Below, in pieces: positions 27,530-35,996 of a stretch of DNA of 64,000 bases. The stretch is from Kordiimonas sp. SCSIO 12603 (lineage in GTDB: Bacteria; Pseudomonadota; Alphaproteobacteria; Sphingomonadales; Kordiimonadaceae). Each line of letters opens with the position of its first letter. Position 1 is the stretch's first letter. The position numbers were made by a program, and so were the translations under genes. The stretch is taken from positions 1,282,001 through 1,346,000 of the forward strand of contig NZ_CP073748.1 of assembly GCF_024398035.1 (NCBI RefSeq), written 5' to 3'. Below the pieces are notes generated by a model, which did not search any database, had not been told where the DNA came from, and worked only from the letters and a program-made list of their open reading frames with translations.

Positions 27530-27549
27530 GTGATTAAAATTTTAATCAC
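27530..27549. promoter_or_regulatory. Perfect 20-bp palindrome upstream of flp pilin
   Basis: GTGATTAAAA directly followed by its exact complement TTTTAATCAC, about 180 bases upstream of the pilin start. It has the shape of a dimeric-regulator operator. I do not know the protein that would bind it. The rest of 27351-27685 is AT-rich and shows no gene. Confidence 0.45.
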
Positions 27550-27685
27550 TGAATTGGGAGCTGTTGAGAGGAGGAGAAAAAAGTAAAAAACTGTTTTTTT
27601 TGTTGCTGTGACTGTTGAAAATTAACAGCTAGCGGGATGATTTGACGTAAATATTAAAGAATCTTACCCACAAAACTTCAGGTTT

Positions 27686-27714
27686 AGCGGCAAAAGGAAT
27701 CGGTTTTTGCCGCT
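27686..27714. terminator. Hairpin downstream of the Rieske oxygenase gene
   Basis: A 10-bp perfect stem (AGCGGCAAAA / TTTTGCCGCT) with a 9-base loop, 78 bases past the oxygenase stop on the minus strand. The T run is within the stem, giving limited termination on either strand. Confidence 0.5.
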
Positions 27715-27791
27715 TTTGGGGCGGAATAAAGGAGAAGATTCGGTTCGAAAAGAATCACTTTCCTAAGGAATATATAGGGACTTTATGTGAG

Positions 27792-28949
27792 CTATCGTTC
27801 TGGATTTAGAAATAGGTCGGCTTCGGCTGTTGAAGCGAAGGCTATTGGCTTAGCACCAAAGAGCCGCGAACCCAGATATTGCCGAAAATCGATCAGGCTT
27901 TGTTCCATATCAACCAGTTTTCCGCCTGTGGTTTTCTTTGAATGCATGCCTCGCTGCACGCGTTCGCAAATCCATTTGTCTTCTTCCAGAAAAGCAGCTG
28001 TGAAATCGGCTGATATTTTATCATCGTTTCCAGGTTCGTTACTAATTCCTCCGGACATGATCTGGCACTTTTCCGCTGCCTTGGGCAAAACAGCAATCCA
28101 CTGCAAGCTGCCGTAAGTTAGAATGCCAATAAAATTGGGCGGCAAAAATATCAGGAGATAATGGCTATATGCCTCAGGTACTTTACCGGTGAGCCACTTT
28201 TCAAGGGTGCTTCTTGTGTCTGCCATTTTACCACCGGTTAAGGTCCACTCGGAACTACCCGCCACATAGTATGAAGTTTTGCTGGGTGTTATGGTTTCCA
28301 GTGTTTCTTCATGAACCTTGAAAAGGTGATAGCTTTCTATGGCGTTTTCCACGGCCAGCTTCCAGTTCACCTGCCATTCTTCACCACCAGATTTAACGCC
28401 GTGGATAAAACTATGGGGTTCAAATAAGTGAAGATAATCATTGATACCTTCTACGCGAGCAGCAAAAGGAGATGGTTTTTCAGCTAAATTGACGAACAAA
28501 AGCCCATGCCAGCTTTCAAGATGAAAGGCGGGCAAACAGTGTTCTGATTTTTCGGGTTTATGGTTCCGCGTAAAAGGTGCCCCTTTGAATTTGCCTGTCT
28601 GGTCATAAACCCAGGCGTGGTATGGGCAGGTAATGTGCTTTTCAACCGTGCCGTATCCTTCATCAAGAAGTGGTGTGCCGCGGTGACGACAGATATTGGA
28701 AAGCGCACGGATTTCACCGTCGGCACCGTGGATTAGTGCAATTGCTTCACCTGCAACAGTGAGTGCGAAATAATCACCAGGATTGGGGAGAAGCTGTTCA
28801 GCACATACAAAAACCCAGTCATTCCCGAAGATATGATCCATCTCCAGATCGTAGATTTTCTTGTCGTGATAAACCTCAAAGGGCAGAGATGCAGCCTCGG
28901 AAAGGGAATGGGAAGCCGAGGCTGCATAGGCTTGAGGGAGGTTGAGCAT
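27792..28949 (-). CDS. Rieske [2Fe-2S] aromatic-ring-hydroxylase-type oxygenase, alpha subunit
   Basis: A 385-residue non-haem iron oxygenase. The Rieske cluster ligands are in CRHRGTPLLDEG and CPYHAWVYD (about residues 87-110), and the mononuclear iron site is ENAIESYHLFKVHEETL (about 212-228). Relatives include choline/carnitine monooxygenase-type and glycine-betaine demethylase-type enzymes; the substrate cannot be read here. No reductase or ferredoxin gene is adjacent. It interrupts the tad locus between flp and tadF, on the same strand, and has its own operator-like dyad upstream. AGGA lies eight bases before the ATG. Confidence 0.88.
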   Translation of the reverse strand: MLNLPQAYAASASHSLSEAASLPFEVYHDKKIYDLEMDHIFGNDWVFVCAEQLLPNPGDYFALTVAGEAIALIHGADGEIRALSNICRHRGTPLLDEGYGTVEKHITCPYHAWVYDQTGKFKGAPFTRNHKPEKSEHCLPAFHLESWHGLLFVNLAEKPSPFAARVEGINDYLHLFEPHSFIHGVKSGGEEWQVNWKLAVENAIESYHLFKVHEETLETITPSKTSYYVAGSSEWTLTGGKMADTRSTLEKWLTGKVPEAYSHYLLIFLPPNFIGILTYGSLQWIAVLPKAAEKCQIMSGGISNEPGNDDKISADFTAAFLEEDKWICERVQRGMHSKKTTGGKLVDMEQSLIDFRQYLGSRLFGAKPIAFASTAEADLFLNPER

Positions 28950-28989
28950 GGTATCATTCCTGATATTTTGTCTGAATTGGGCTATAGAC

Positions 28990-29029
28990 AGAATATGGGA
29001 ATGAATTGTTTATTGTCAACATTGACAAT
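28990..29029 (-). promoter_or_regulatory. Promoter with overlapping operator for the Rieske oxygenase gene
   Basis: An inverted repeat ATTGTCAA-CA-TTGACAAT (29012-29029) has 8-bp perfect arms. On the minus strand its downstream arm supplies a -35 TTGACA, with a -10-like ATATTC/TATTCT 17-18 bases later (28996-28990). A repressor bound here would block the promoter. The regulator is unknown. Confidence 0.5.
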
Positions 29030-29046
29030 TTATAGAAGCAGCTCCT

Positions 29047-29607
29047 TCAACTGGTGATTTCCTGCAAAGCGCCAAGGCGCGGCCGGAAATAAGACACTTT
29101 CCGGATTGTACGAGATGGCAAAAAATCAAACATGATGGGTTCGTAGGAATAGAAAATTTCCGTCGCGATGATGGTTTCATTATCTCGCATAGTAAATGCA
29201 TCTGGTAAATTTGCCGGATCACCTTCTGCACCAAACATGCTGCTTTCTGCTAAGCCGCCACCCCCAATGCGTTGCCAGAAAATGCTTGCAGGAACGGTGC
29301 TTGTTTGGCTGACGGAGCTAACAATTGCCACAACATCAGTGGGGTCGTTGTAGGGAGCGATAATTTGAGGTACGGCGGAAAAAATATCCTGCATTGTTGC
29401 TTCCGAAATTTCTTCATCCCGCGTTACCAGGTCTGCTATTGCAACGACCGTATGTTGGGCTTTCAGATTCAACAGCAGGTAATGGCCAGCTTCAACGATG
29501 CCAATGAAAAGCGTTAAATAAAGCGGTACGGAAAGCGCCAGTTCTGTTAATACACTTCCTTCCTCATCGCTTTTTAAGCGCTTTAGAAAGTTTCTAATAT
29601 GGCTCAT
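29047..29607 (-). CDS. tadF: TadF-like pseudopilin/minor pilin
   Basis: I place the start at 29607 (MSHIRNFLKRLKSDEEGS), since the part upstream overlaps tadE and lacks pilin-like sequence; this gives about 186 residues. The leader ends in EEGS before a hydrophobic TadE-type helix VLTELALSVPLYLTLFIGIVEAG with Glu at about +5. The rest is a periplasmic domain. It overlaps tadE by 14 bases, suggesting coupling. It could equally be called a second TadE. Confidence 0.8.
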   Translation of the reverse strand: MSHIRNFLKRLKSDEEGSVLTELALSVPLYLTLFIGIVEAGHYLLLNLKAQHTVVAIADLVTRDEEISEATMQDIFSAVPQIIAPYNDPTDVVAIVSSVSQTSTVPASIFWQRIGGGGLAESSMFGAEGDPANLPDAFTMRDNETIIATEIFYSYEPIMFDFLPSRTIRKVSYFRPRLGALQEITS

Positions 29608-30166
29608 TGCGCACCGCCACTGTTGCTGAAACGGAAACGTTCCGATAGGCCCAATCAGCAAAGCCCGTAAGGCTGCTGATATCATAGTTTACGCGGTAAA
29701 GAACAATGTCCCCACCGCCGCCAAGGCCGGATATAGCCATATCGGCGTCCCACTGGCCATTGCCGTTTACATCAGTGTAATCTTCACCTTCATCATAACT
29801 GCCGCTGGCATTGTCATCGATAAAAGGTTCTGGTTCGCCGATATCTGCAAAATTTTCATAGACCAGTGTTTCGATATTCACTGTATCCATATTTACCTGG
29901 CCAAATGTTTGCTCGCGGATGATATCGCGCACCTGTTGTTCGCGGGTGGTGCCTTCTTCATTAGAACCGGTAATACCGAACCGAGATGCTTGCAGAACGG
30001 CATTTTCAATCGCTGCCGCTACGAAGAAATAATGGGCAATTTCCAGCACGCCAATCATGGTGGTAAGCAGCACCGGAAGGCCAATCGCGGTTTCCACAAC
30101 AATGGCACCTTCTTCATCTTGCTGAAGGCGTTTTTTAAAGGACCATATGTGAGACAAGAACGACAT
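29594..30166 (-). CDS. tadE: TadE-like pseudopilin
   Basis: A 190-residue protein with leader QQDEEG before the hydrophobic AIVVETAIGLPVLLTTMIGV helix, the TadE signature with Glu at +5 for CpaA cleavage. The periplasmic part contains an acidic loop DYTDVNGNGQWDAD that resembles a dockerin/EF-hand calcium-binding loop. It lies 8 bases after tadG and overlaps tadF. Confidence 0.87.
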   Translation of the reverse strand: MSFLSHIWSFKKRLQQDEEGAIVVETAIGLPVLLTTMIGVLEIAHYFFVAAAIENAVLQASRFGITGSNEEGTTREQQVRDIIREQTFGQVNMDTVNIETLVYENFADIGEPEPFIDDNASGSYDEGEDYTDVNGNGQWDADMAISGLGGGGDIVLYRVNYDISSLTGFADWAYRNVSVSATVAVRNEPY

Positions 30167-30174
30167 AGTTACCT

Positions 30175-31644
30175 TTATTTTGAAAGCCTGAGATTTGAAA
30201 GCTGGCGACCAATTTTATCAAACACATCCTGAAGTTCGTCATTATTGGGTGCGTGAAAATAAAAGCCGGGGTTAGTTGCGCACGCTTCAAACGCGGAGCG
30301 TGTGGAAGAATCTGGGGTGCTTCCAAAAGTGATCCCGTAAATTAAAATGTCATCGTCTTTGATGTTTGTGCAGATTTCATCAAACCGATCATCCACATCA
30401 TCGCGGGCATCATAGATGGAGCTGTGGCCCATATCCTGAATAGTGCCGTATGCAGTGTAATCAGACCCACCAAGTTGGCTGATACGAGAGATAAACTCAT
30501 TTTTACCATCGGTTAGGATGACGATCACTTTGTCCATGAAAGCGGCATCATGGGCAAGCGGCAGGTTACTTGGCGTGTCACCGCCCCACAGGCCTTGCCA
30601 GCGAGGGCTGATAACACGCCAACCCCAAGCGAGACCTGTGGGTGTAGCGGTCCCGCCAAAGCTCCAGGGTTCCATTTCCTCAATTGCATCCAACACTTTG
30701 GTTTTGCTGGCAACGAGGGGTAATATTTCTTGGCCGCAGCCGCGGTTAGGACCCTTGGCCAATGAACGGCTATTTGCTTCGTAAATTGATACGACACCGT
30801 TATGAATCCAGTTATTGGGCCTGTAGTATGAGTTGTAAGCGGGTTCATCTGGCCAGAACCAGGGCTCAAATGGTTCTATGCTGGGTGGAGTATCTGTAAG
30901 ATCTTCACCGTCGTCCCGCGCAAACAGGCAGCCCGACCATTCAGTTGTTCTGTATTCGCCATTATCAATTTTCTGAAGGCCAGCTTCTGAAAGCCAGCTT
31001 TCATGCCCGTCACCAACATTCACATGAGCTACATAAGGTACGACCCCAACCCAAAGATTGTTGTTGGTATCATTTTCGCCGTACACGGCTTCCACCAGAA
31101 GTTCGGCTGCTTCTTTCGCTGCATCAATCTTGCCGTTATTGCGCATTGAGCCTGTATTATCCATTACAATAACAAGTTCCATGCCGCGGGTTTCGCGGGT
31201 GATTTCGGTATCGGCCGAAACGGTCACTTCATTCACACCGAAGATACGGCTGAAATATGTATCCACCGATGCTGTAGCTGTTAGTGTAATAAGCTTGTTA
31301 TCATTGCTGAAGTTGATAACCATTTCGCTGGATTTGACCACGTCACCGATGGCAGCAATATTTGCATCGAAAAATTCCTGCGCATCAGATTCCATATCAT
31401 TGATATCAAGAGCATGACCTGCGGCCAGACCAGCGCTATCAAGTGATTTCTGTAAAACATCCTTCACATAGAACATGCGTGCACCGTCTACGGTTAGCCC
31501 GGCTGCGCTTGTTAGCACCAATATACTGGTGGCAACAGCAGGCATAAGACTGCCTCGGTCATCCTGCCATAGGTTCTTTGCGAAATTCATCAACTTGCGG
31601 CCTAAGCAAGTGGAGAGTTTATACGTATGGTTCTTTTTCATCAT
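30175..31644 (-). CDS. tadG: TadG-like protein with von Willebrand A domain
   Basis: A 489-residue protein. The N-terminal Tad domain has a cytoplasmic leader (NLWQDDRGS) and one membrane segment (LMPAVATSILVLTSAAGLTV). A von Willebrand A domain begins at about residue 150 with the metal-site motif VIVMDNTGSM and continues to ILTDGKNEF. TadG-type proteins are anchored by the pilus apparatus and can mediate adhesion. It is first in the tadG-tadE-tadF run. Adjacent ATGs at 31644 and 31641 are both possible starts. Confidence 0.85.
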   Translation of the reverse strand: MMKKNHTYKLSTCLGRKLMNFAKNLWQDDRGSLMPAVATSILVLTSAAGLTVDGARMFYVKDVLQKSLDSAGLAAGHALDINDMESDAQEFFDANIAAIGDVVKSSEMVINFSNDNKLITLTATASVDTYFSRIFGVNEVTVSADTEITRETRGMELVIVMDNTGSMRNNGKIDAAKEAAELLVEAVYGENDTNNNLWVGVVPYVAHVNVGDGHESWLSEAGLQKIDNGEYRTTEWSGCLFARDDGEDLTDTPPSIEPFEPWFWPDEPAYNSYYRPNNWIHNGVVSIYEANSRSLAKGPNRGCGQEILPLVASKTKVLDAIEEMEPWSFGGTATPTGLAWGWRVISPRWQGLWGGDTPSNLPLAHDAAFMDKVIVILTDGKNEFISRISQLGGSDYTAYGTIQDMGHSSIYDARDDVDDRFDEICTNIKDDDILIYGITFGSTPDSSTRSAFEACATNPGFYFHAPNNDELQDVFDKIGRQLSNLRLSK

Positions 31645-32103
31645 GATATTTGCCTGATCACTTACCCCTAAAGTGAACTATGCAAATGGAAATTCTGTAA
31701 ATCTTTGCGGACAATTTTAACTAAACTGGGCTCAGTTTGAGCAGTTCGGTCATTTAGAAAAATAACTATAGTATATTGATATAAAAGAACTTTAAGGCAG
31801 GCTGTCGATGTGGGTGTGACAGTTTGTTGATAAACGAAGTGAAATTTTGTGATCAACGATACCATAGAAAAAATATGTGAAACTACACAGCGAGAGGTTG
31901 GGTGCTTTACTTGAAAGTGATGATTCGTCACTCGCGTGAAAGCGTTTATGGTGGGCCTTATTGAGCGCGGAACCTCGTGAAACAGCCTTTGTTCTACGGA
32001 AATTTTACTGGAAATTAACCATAAGACTGTGCATGCTGATAGATATATCAGTCTAAGTGGCTGAAATATTTAGGCATACTGCATATTTAGTAAGGGGAAT
32101 AAT
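31645..32103. other. Intergenic region between divergent tadG and a hydrolase gene
   Basis: About 460 bases, fairly AT-rich. It must hold the tadG promoter and that of the hydrolase at 32104. GTTGAT (31828) and ATCAAC (31853) form a widely spaced inverted repeat. I see no gene or clear terminator. Confidence 0.4.
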
Positions 32104-33120
32104 ATGCAAACTATGGCGGAGGCGTGTGTGAGTAACGACAAGCTACCAACACAAGAGATGTTGGATTTTGCGAAGGCTAACCGGAGAGAGCCACCTAAAG
32201 ATACGGTGTTTGACTATTTCAAGTCCACCGATGGAGAACAAATCCGGTTCGCCAGATTTCCTGCCAGTAATGTGCTTGATATTAAAGGTACAGTTATCTT
32301 TATTCCGGGCCGTACGGAATTTATCGAAAAATTCGTAGAGGATGTTCATATCTTCAATGCGCTGGGTTTTGCCTGTGCGGCAATGGATTTGCGGGGGCAA
32401 GGTATGTCTTACCGTCCGCACCCAGACCGTGAAAAGCATTTTGTTCGCAGCTTTGATCCTCATCTTGAAGATTTGAAGACCTTTTTTGATAAGGTGCTGA
32501 CCAACAAGATGGAAAAGCCATATATTCTGATGGGCCACTCGGCGGGATCGCATGTCATTCTCCGGTTCTTGAAAGAACATCCGGGATATGCGGATGCGGC
32601 TATCACGGTTGCGCCGATGGTGAAGGTTAATGGCGGTGGTGTACCAGATTTTATATTAAGTGGCTTACCGTGGGTTATGCGCCATCTAGGGCTTGGCGGA
32701 AGTTATATCCCGGGTCATACAGCCTTTAAAACAGGCCGTTGGGGCTGGCGTAAAAAGCTTACCCATGATGATGACCGGTTCGAAGATGAAGATTACTTTA
32801 TCCATAATAAAGATCGTCGTTTAGCAGTAGGCGGTGCCACTCATAAATGGCTGTGGGAAGCTGTGAAATCTACCAAAAAGCTAAATGCGCTTGGTTATGC
32901 TGAAGCTATTGATACACCAGTGTTGATGCTTCAGGCCGGGGAAGATCAAATTGTGGATAATGATGCCCAAGATAAATTGGTTGCGCGTATGCCAAATGCC
33001 CGTTTGGTGAAGGTAGAAGGCGCCATGCATGAAATCCTGAAAGAAACCGATGATCATCGAGCTGATGTCTGGAATGCTATCAGAGAATTTATGAGCCTAA
33101 GAGAGCGACCTGAGTTTTAA
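32104..33120 (+). CDS. Alpha/beta hydrolase, lysophospholipase (PldB-like)
   Basis: A 338-residue hydrolase. The nucleophile elbow is MGHSAGSH (about residue 142), the acid is in MLQAGEDQIVDN and the histidine in EGAMHEIL, a complete Ser-Asp-His triad. GTVIFIPGRTEFIEKFVE, followed by AMDLRGQGMSYRP, matches the monoglyceride lipase/lysophospholipase L2 group. It would act on lysolipids or similar esters; no signal peptide is seen. AAGGGG precedes the ATG by six bases. It ends in a strong terminator shared with tetR. Confidence 0.85.
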   Translation: MQTMAEACVSNDKLPTQEMLDFAKANRREPPKDTVFDYFKSTDGEQIRFARFPASNVLDIKGTVIFIPGRTEFIEKFVEDVHIFNALGFACAAMDLRGQGMSYRPHPDREKHFVRSFDPHLEDLKTFFDKVLTNKMEKPYILMGHSAGSHVILRFLKEHPGYADAAITVAPMVKVNGGGVPDFILSGLPWVMRHLGLGGSYIPGHTAFKTGRWGWRKKLTHDDDRFEDEDYFIHNKDRRLAVGGATHKWLWEAVKSTKKLNALGYAEAIDTPVLMLQAGEDQIVDNDAQDKLVARMPNARLVKVEGAMHEILKETDDHRADVWNAIREFMSLRERPEF

Positions 33121-33150
33121 AGTATGCTTCAGATTTTGGGCACTAGAGTT

Positions 33151-33185
33151 AAAAAGGCCGCCGATCATAGTTCGGCGGCCTTTTT
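33151..33185. terminator. Strong bidirectional terminator
   Basis: A 14-bp stem AAAAAGGCCGCCGA / TCGGCGGCCTTTTT between the hydrolase and the convergent tetR gene, with T/A tracts on both sides. Confidence 0.92.
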
Positions 33186-33206
33186 ATTTAGAATCTAGAT
33201 TGAGTA

Positions 33207-33827
33207 TCAGGCGACGTTTTGCGCATCAATGCTCGCCGGTGTTTCGGCAAGGCCAAGGCCTTTTAAAATTGTCTCCGCCATAGCATACAGCTGTTGCCGA
33301 TCACGGATTACTTTACTCATCATATTGATGCCGACCATCTGGGATACAAAAGTTGCTGCGGTGGTGCGGGGATTATCTACCCCTGTTAGTTCACCGCTAT
33401 CTATGGCGTGCTCAAGAAGTTCTGTATAGCGGTCAACACGGGTTCCCATAATATCCCGGAAAACATGCGCTACTTCACAGCTGTTTTCATTGTTGGCCAT
33501 GCCATTTGTAACAAGACAGCCTTTGGCGTCTTCATCATCCATTCTTGCATCAATCAAGTTTTCAAAAACTTTTCTGAACGCAGGCAGAATAGGATCGCCT
33601 TCTTTCAAGTCACTCATGAAACGATCGCAAGACTGTTTGCCATACAAAGCAAGAACTTCACTGAACAGTGCTTCGCGTGAAACGAAACTGTTATAGAAAC
33701 TGGACCGAGTGATAGACATACGCGAAGAGAGCTCGCTTACGGACGTAGGTTCATACCCCTGTTCCCAGAAAGCGTCGAGCGCAATTGCTATTGCATCATC
33801 TCGATTAAATTTTGCAGGTCTTCCCAT
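33207..33827 (-). CDS. TetR-family transcriptional regulator
   Basis: A 206-residue regulator with the N-terminal TetR helix-turn-helix (about 10-55: DAIAIALDAFWEQGYEPTSV and MSITRSSFYNSFVSREALF). The C-terminal ligand domain contains KGCLVTNGMANN, common in the AcrR/NemR-like group. The target is unknown. A GTGAAA/TTTCAC dyad lies 83 bases upstream and may be its own operator. Confidence 0.9.
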   Translation of the reverse strand: MGRPAKFNRDDAIAIALDAFWEQGYEPTSVSELSSRMSITRSSFYNSFVSREALFSEVLALYGKQSCDRFMSDLKEGDPILPAFRKVFENLIDARMDDEDAKGCLVTNGMANNENSCEVAHVFRDIMGTRVDRYTELLEHAIDSGELTGVDNPRTTAATFVSQMVGINMMSKVIRDRQQLYAMAETILKGLGLAETPASIDAQNVA

Positions 33828-33909
33828 GGCTACCCCTCCTTAGGTTTACTGCGGTTTCAATATCCGTTGAATATATAGTCCTTGAGGTTTGTTTTGCCAA
33901 AACAATCTT

Positions 33910-33923
33910 GTGAAATGTTTCAC
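33910..33923. promoter_or_regulatory. Inverted repeat upstream of tetR
   Basis: GTGAAA-TG-TTTCAC, perfect 6-bp arms, between the tetR start and the end of the hisN-like gene. It could be an autoregulatory TetR operator; this is inferred from position only. Confidence 0.35.
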
Positions 33924-33947
33924 TTTGTCGCTTTAAGCTAGGAAATT

Positions 33948-34763
33948 TTACTCATTTATGGTGTGTAGTGCGGCTTTAAGGAGACCTTTGTCACCCACCA
34001 CAAGTAATTTCCCGCAATCCCCAGGAGCTTGACCTTGCCAATTTGTTGCACTGCCTCCGGCTCCGCGTACAATCGGAATCAGTGCCATCATGTCATAAGG
34101 TTTCAAGCCACTTTCTATAACGAGATCCATAAACCCCGCAGCGACAATACCATAAGCGTAGCAATCCATGCCATACCTTATAAGTTTGCTCTGGTTCAAA
34201 ATCGCGTTAAAGATCGTACGTTCGTCATCTTTGAATAGATCAGGATCGGTTGTAGAAATAGTTGCATCTGATAACGAGGCGCATGACCGTGTTGAAATAG
34301 CCTCTCCATTTAGAGTTGCTCCTTCTGTCCACCCGAGATAGCGTTCTTTGATGTAAGGCTGATCCAGAATACCAATCACAGGTACACCTTCATGCTTCAG
34401 GGCAATAAGAGTTCCCCATGTTGGTAAGCCCGAGATAAAAGCGCGAGTGCCATCAACTGGGTCCAGAACCCATTCAAATGGGCTGTCTGTTTTCTTTATG
34501 CCGTATTCTTCCCCGTGAATGCTGTGATCAGGAAAGCGTTCATCAATCAGGGCTCTGATGGCTCGCTCGGCACCTTGGTCCGCCTCTGTTACGGGGTCAA
34601 AACCGTTATCACCCAGTTTATTATCAATATCCACTTTCTGCCTGAAGTACTTAAGTGTCACTTCGGCTGCTGCATCTGCCAGTTCACAGGCAAACTGTTT
34701 CAGAGTTTCTACTGAAACGCCGCTCAGGGTCTCTGGAAGAGTAGTTGGTTGGATATAGCTCAT
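33948..34763 (-). CDS. hisN: Inositol-monophosphatase-family histidinol phosphatase (HisN-like)
   Basis: About 271 residues from the ATG at 34763, chosen because AGGGG lies six bases upstream; an in-frame ATG 18 bases earlier has no ribosome-binding site. Metal-binding motifs are DPVTEADQGAE, HGEEYG and WVLDPVDGTRAFISG. GMDCYAYGIVAAGFMDLVIE and LKPYDMMALIPIVRGAGG are typical of HisN-type histidinol-phosphate phosphatases, which act in histidine synthesis. General inositol phosphatase activity cannot be ruled out. It is a distant paralogue of the CysQ-like gene at 8686. Confidence 0.8.
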   Translation of the reverse strand: MSYIQPTTLPETLSGVSVETLKQFACELADAAAEVTLKYFRQKVDIDNKLGDNGFDPVTEADQGAERAIRALIDERFPDHSIHGEEYGIKKTDSPFEWVLDPVDGTRAFISGLPTWGTLIALKHEGVPVIGILDQPYIKERYLGWTEGATLNGEAISTRSCASLSDATISTTDPDLFKDDERTIFNAILNQSKLIRYGMDCYAYGIVAAGFMDLVIESGLKPYDMMALIPIVRGAGGSATNWQGQAPGDCGKLLVVGDKGLLKAALHTINE

Positions 34764-34857
34764 GATCAGCCCCTTTTTCATGAAACAAAGTGATGGACGC
34801 TTGCCAAACTGGCGACTTTAGACCACATATGACCCAGTAAAAGCAACGGGTACTGTT

Positions 34858-35985
34858 ATGTTGGATACTGAATTTTTAGTTATTGGTGGTGGAATTGCGG
34901 GAGCGGGAGTTGCCTATTTCCTGGCGCCACATGCAAAGGTTATGCTTCTGGATATGGAAGCACAAGCCGGCTACCACACAACAGGTAGGTCCGCAGCTTT
35001 TTACGCAGAAACATATGGTGGCCCACTGCTTCAACCATTAACAACGGCCTCAAAAGCATTTCTGTTGTCTCCGCCTGTGGAGGTATCTGAAATCCCGGTC
35101 CTTACCCAGATGGGGGCTATCCATGTGATGAAAGAGGAACAGCGTAGCGCAGCAGAAAACCTTCTGGAAGAAATGAAGGAACTACCGGGAGTAAGAGAAC
35201 TATCAGTAAATGAGGTTCTTGAGCGCGCACCGCATCTCGATAAAACTCAGTTTACCGCCGGGGTGAATGATCCTGAGTGCGGGAACCTTGATGTAGCAAC
35301 ATTGCATCAGGGCTATTTACGTGCCGCAAAAAAAATGGGTTTAGAAGTTCGTCTGGAAGACGGCTTTGAGAGTGCTGAATTTAAAGAGGATCACTGGTTG
35401 GTAAAAACCCGAAAAGGGCAAATAACAGCCAGGACACTTATTAATGCGTCAGGTGCCTGGGCAGATGATGTTGCTATAAAAGCGCACGTTCAGCCACTTA
35501 AGCTTAAACCGCTGCGCCGTACCATTGTAACAATACCAAGCCCTGAAGGGTTGCCATTTGAGAAAAATAGCCCGGTTGTGATTGATGTGGAGGAAAGCTT
35601 CTATTTCAAACCTGAAGGTGCAGGTTATCTTGTGTCTCCGGCGGATGAAACATTAAGCCCCGCATGCGATGCACAGCCAGAACTTGAAGATATTGCGATG
35701 GCTGTGGAGCATTTTCAGAATGCAACAGGCAGTACGGTTGAGAAGATTGAAGCGAAATGGGCAGGGCTTAGAACTTTTGCAAAAGATAAAGCGCCCGTTA
35801 TCGGATATGATGAAAATCAGCCAAATTTCTTCTGGAATGTTGGGCAGGGTGGATACGGTATTCAAACGTCCCCTGCATGGTCAGAGCTTGCCGCTAATCT
35901 GGCAATGGGTAATGCTGTGCCAGAGCATCTTAGAAAGCATGGTGTGAAGGCCGAACCATATCGTCCGGCCCGTTTGCTTGATTAA
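34858..35985 (+). CDS. FAD-dependent oxidoreductase (DAO/DadA-like)
   Basis: A 375-residue flavoprotein. The N-terminal Rossmann motif EFLVIGGGIAGAGVAYFLA binds FAD, followed by GYHTTGRSAAFYAETYGG. Near the end, AGLRTFAKDKAPVIGYD and FFWNVGQGGYGIQTSP complete the DAO fold. Members oxidise D-amino acids, glycine or N-methyl amines; the actual substrate is not evident. It is divergent from the hisN-like gene. Confidence 0.85.
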   Translation: MLDTEFLVIGGGIAGAGVAYFLAPHAKVMLLDMEAQAGYHTTGRSAAFYAETYGGPLLQPLTTASKAFLLSPPVEVSEIPVLTQMGAIHVMKEEQRSAAENLLEEMKELPGVRELSVNEVLERAPHLDKTQFTAGVNDPECGNLDVATLHQGYLRAAKKMGLEVRLEDGFESAEFKEDHWLVKTRKGQITARTLINASGAWADDVAIKAHVQPLKLKPLRRTIVTIPSPEGLPFEKNSPVVIDVEESFYFKPEGAGYLVSPADETLSPACDAQPELEDIAMAVEHFQNATGSTVEKIEAKWAGLRTFAKDKAPVIGYDENQPNFFWNVGQGGYGIQTSPAWSELAANLAMGNAVPEHLRKHGVKAEPYRPARLLD

Positions 35986-35996
35986 GGTTGGTAGTT

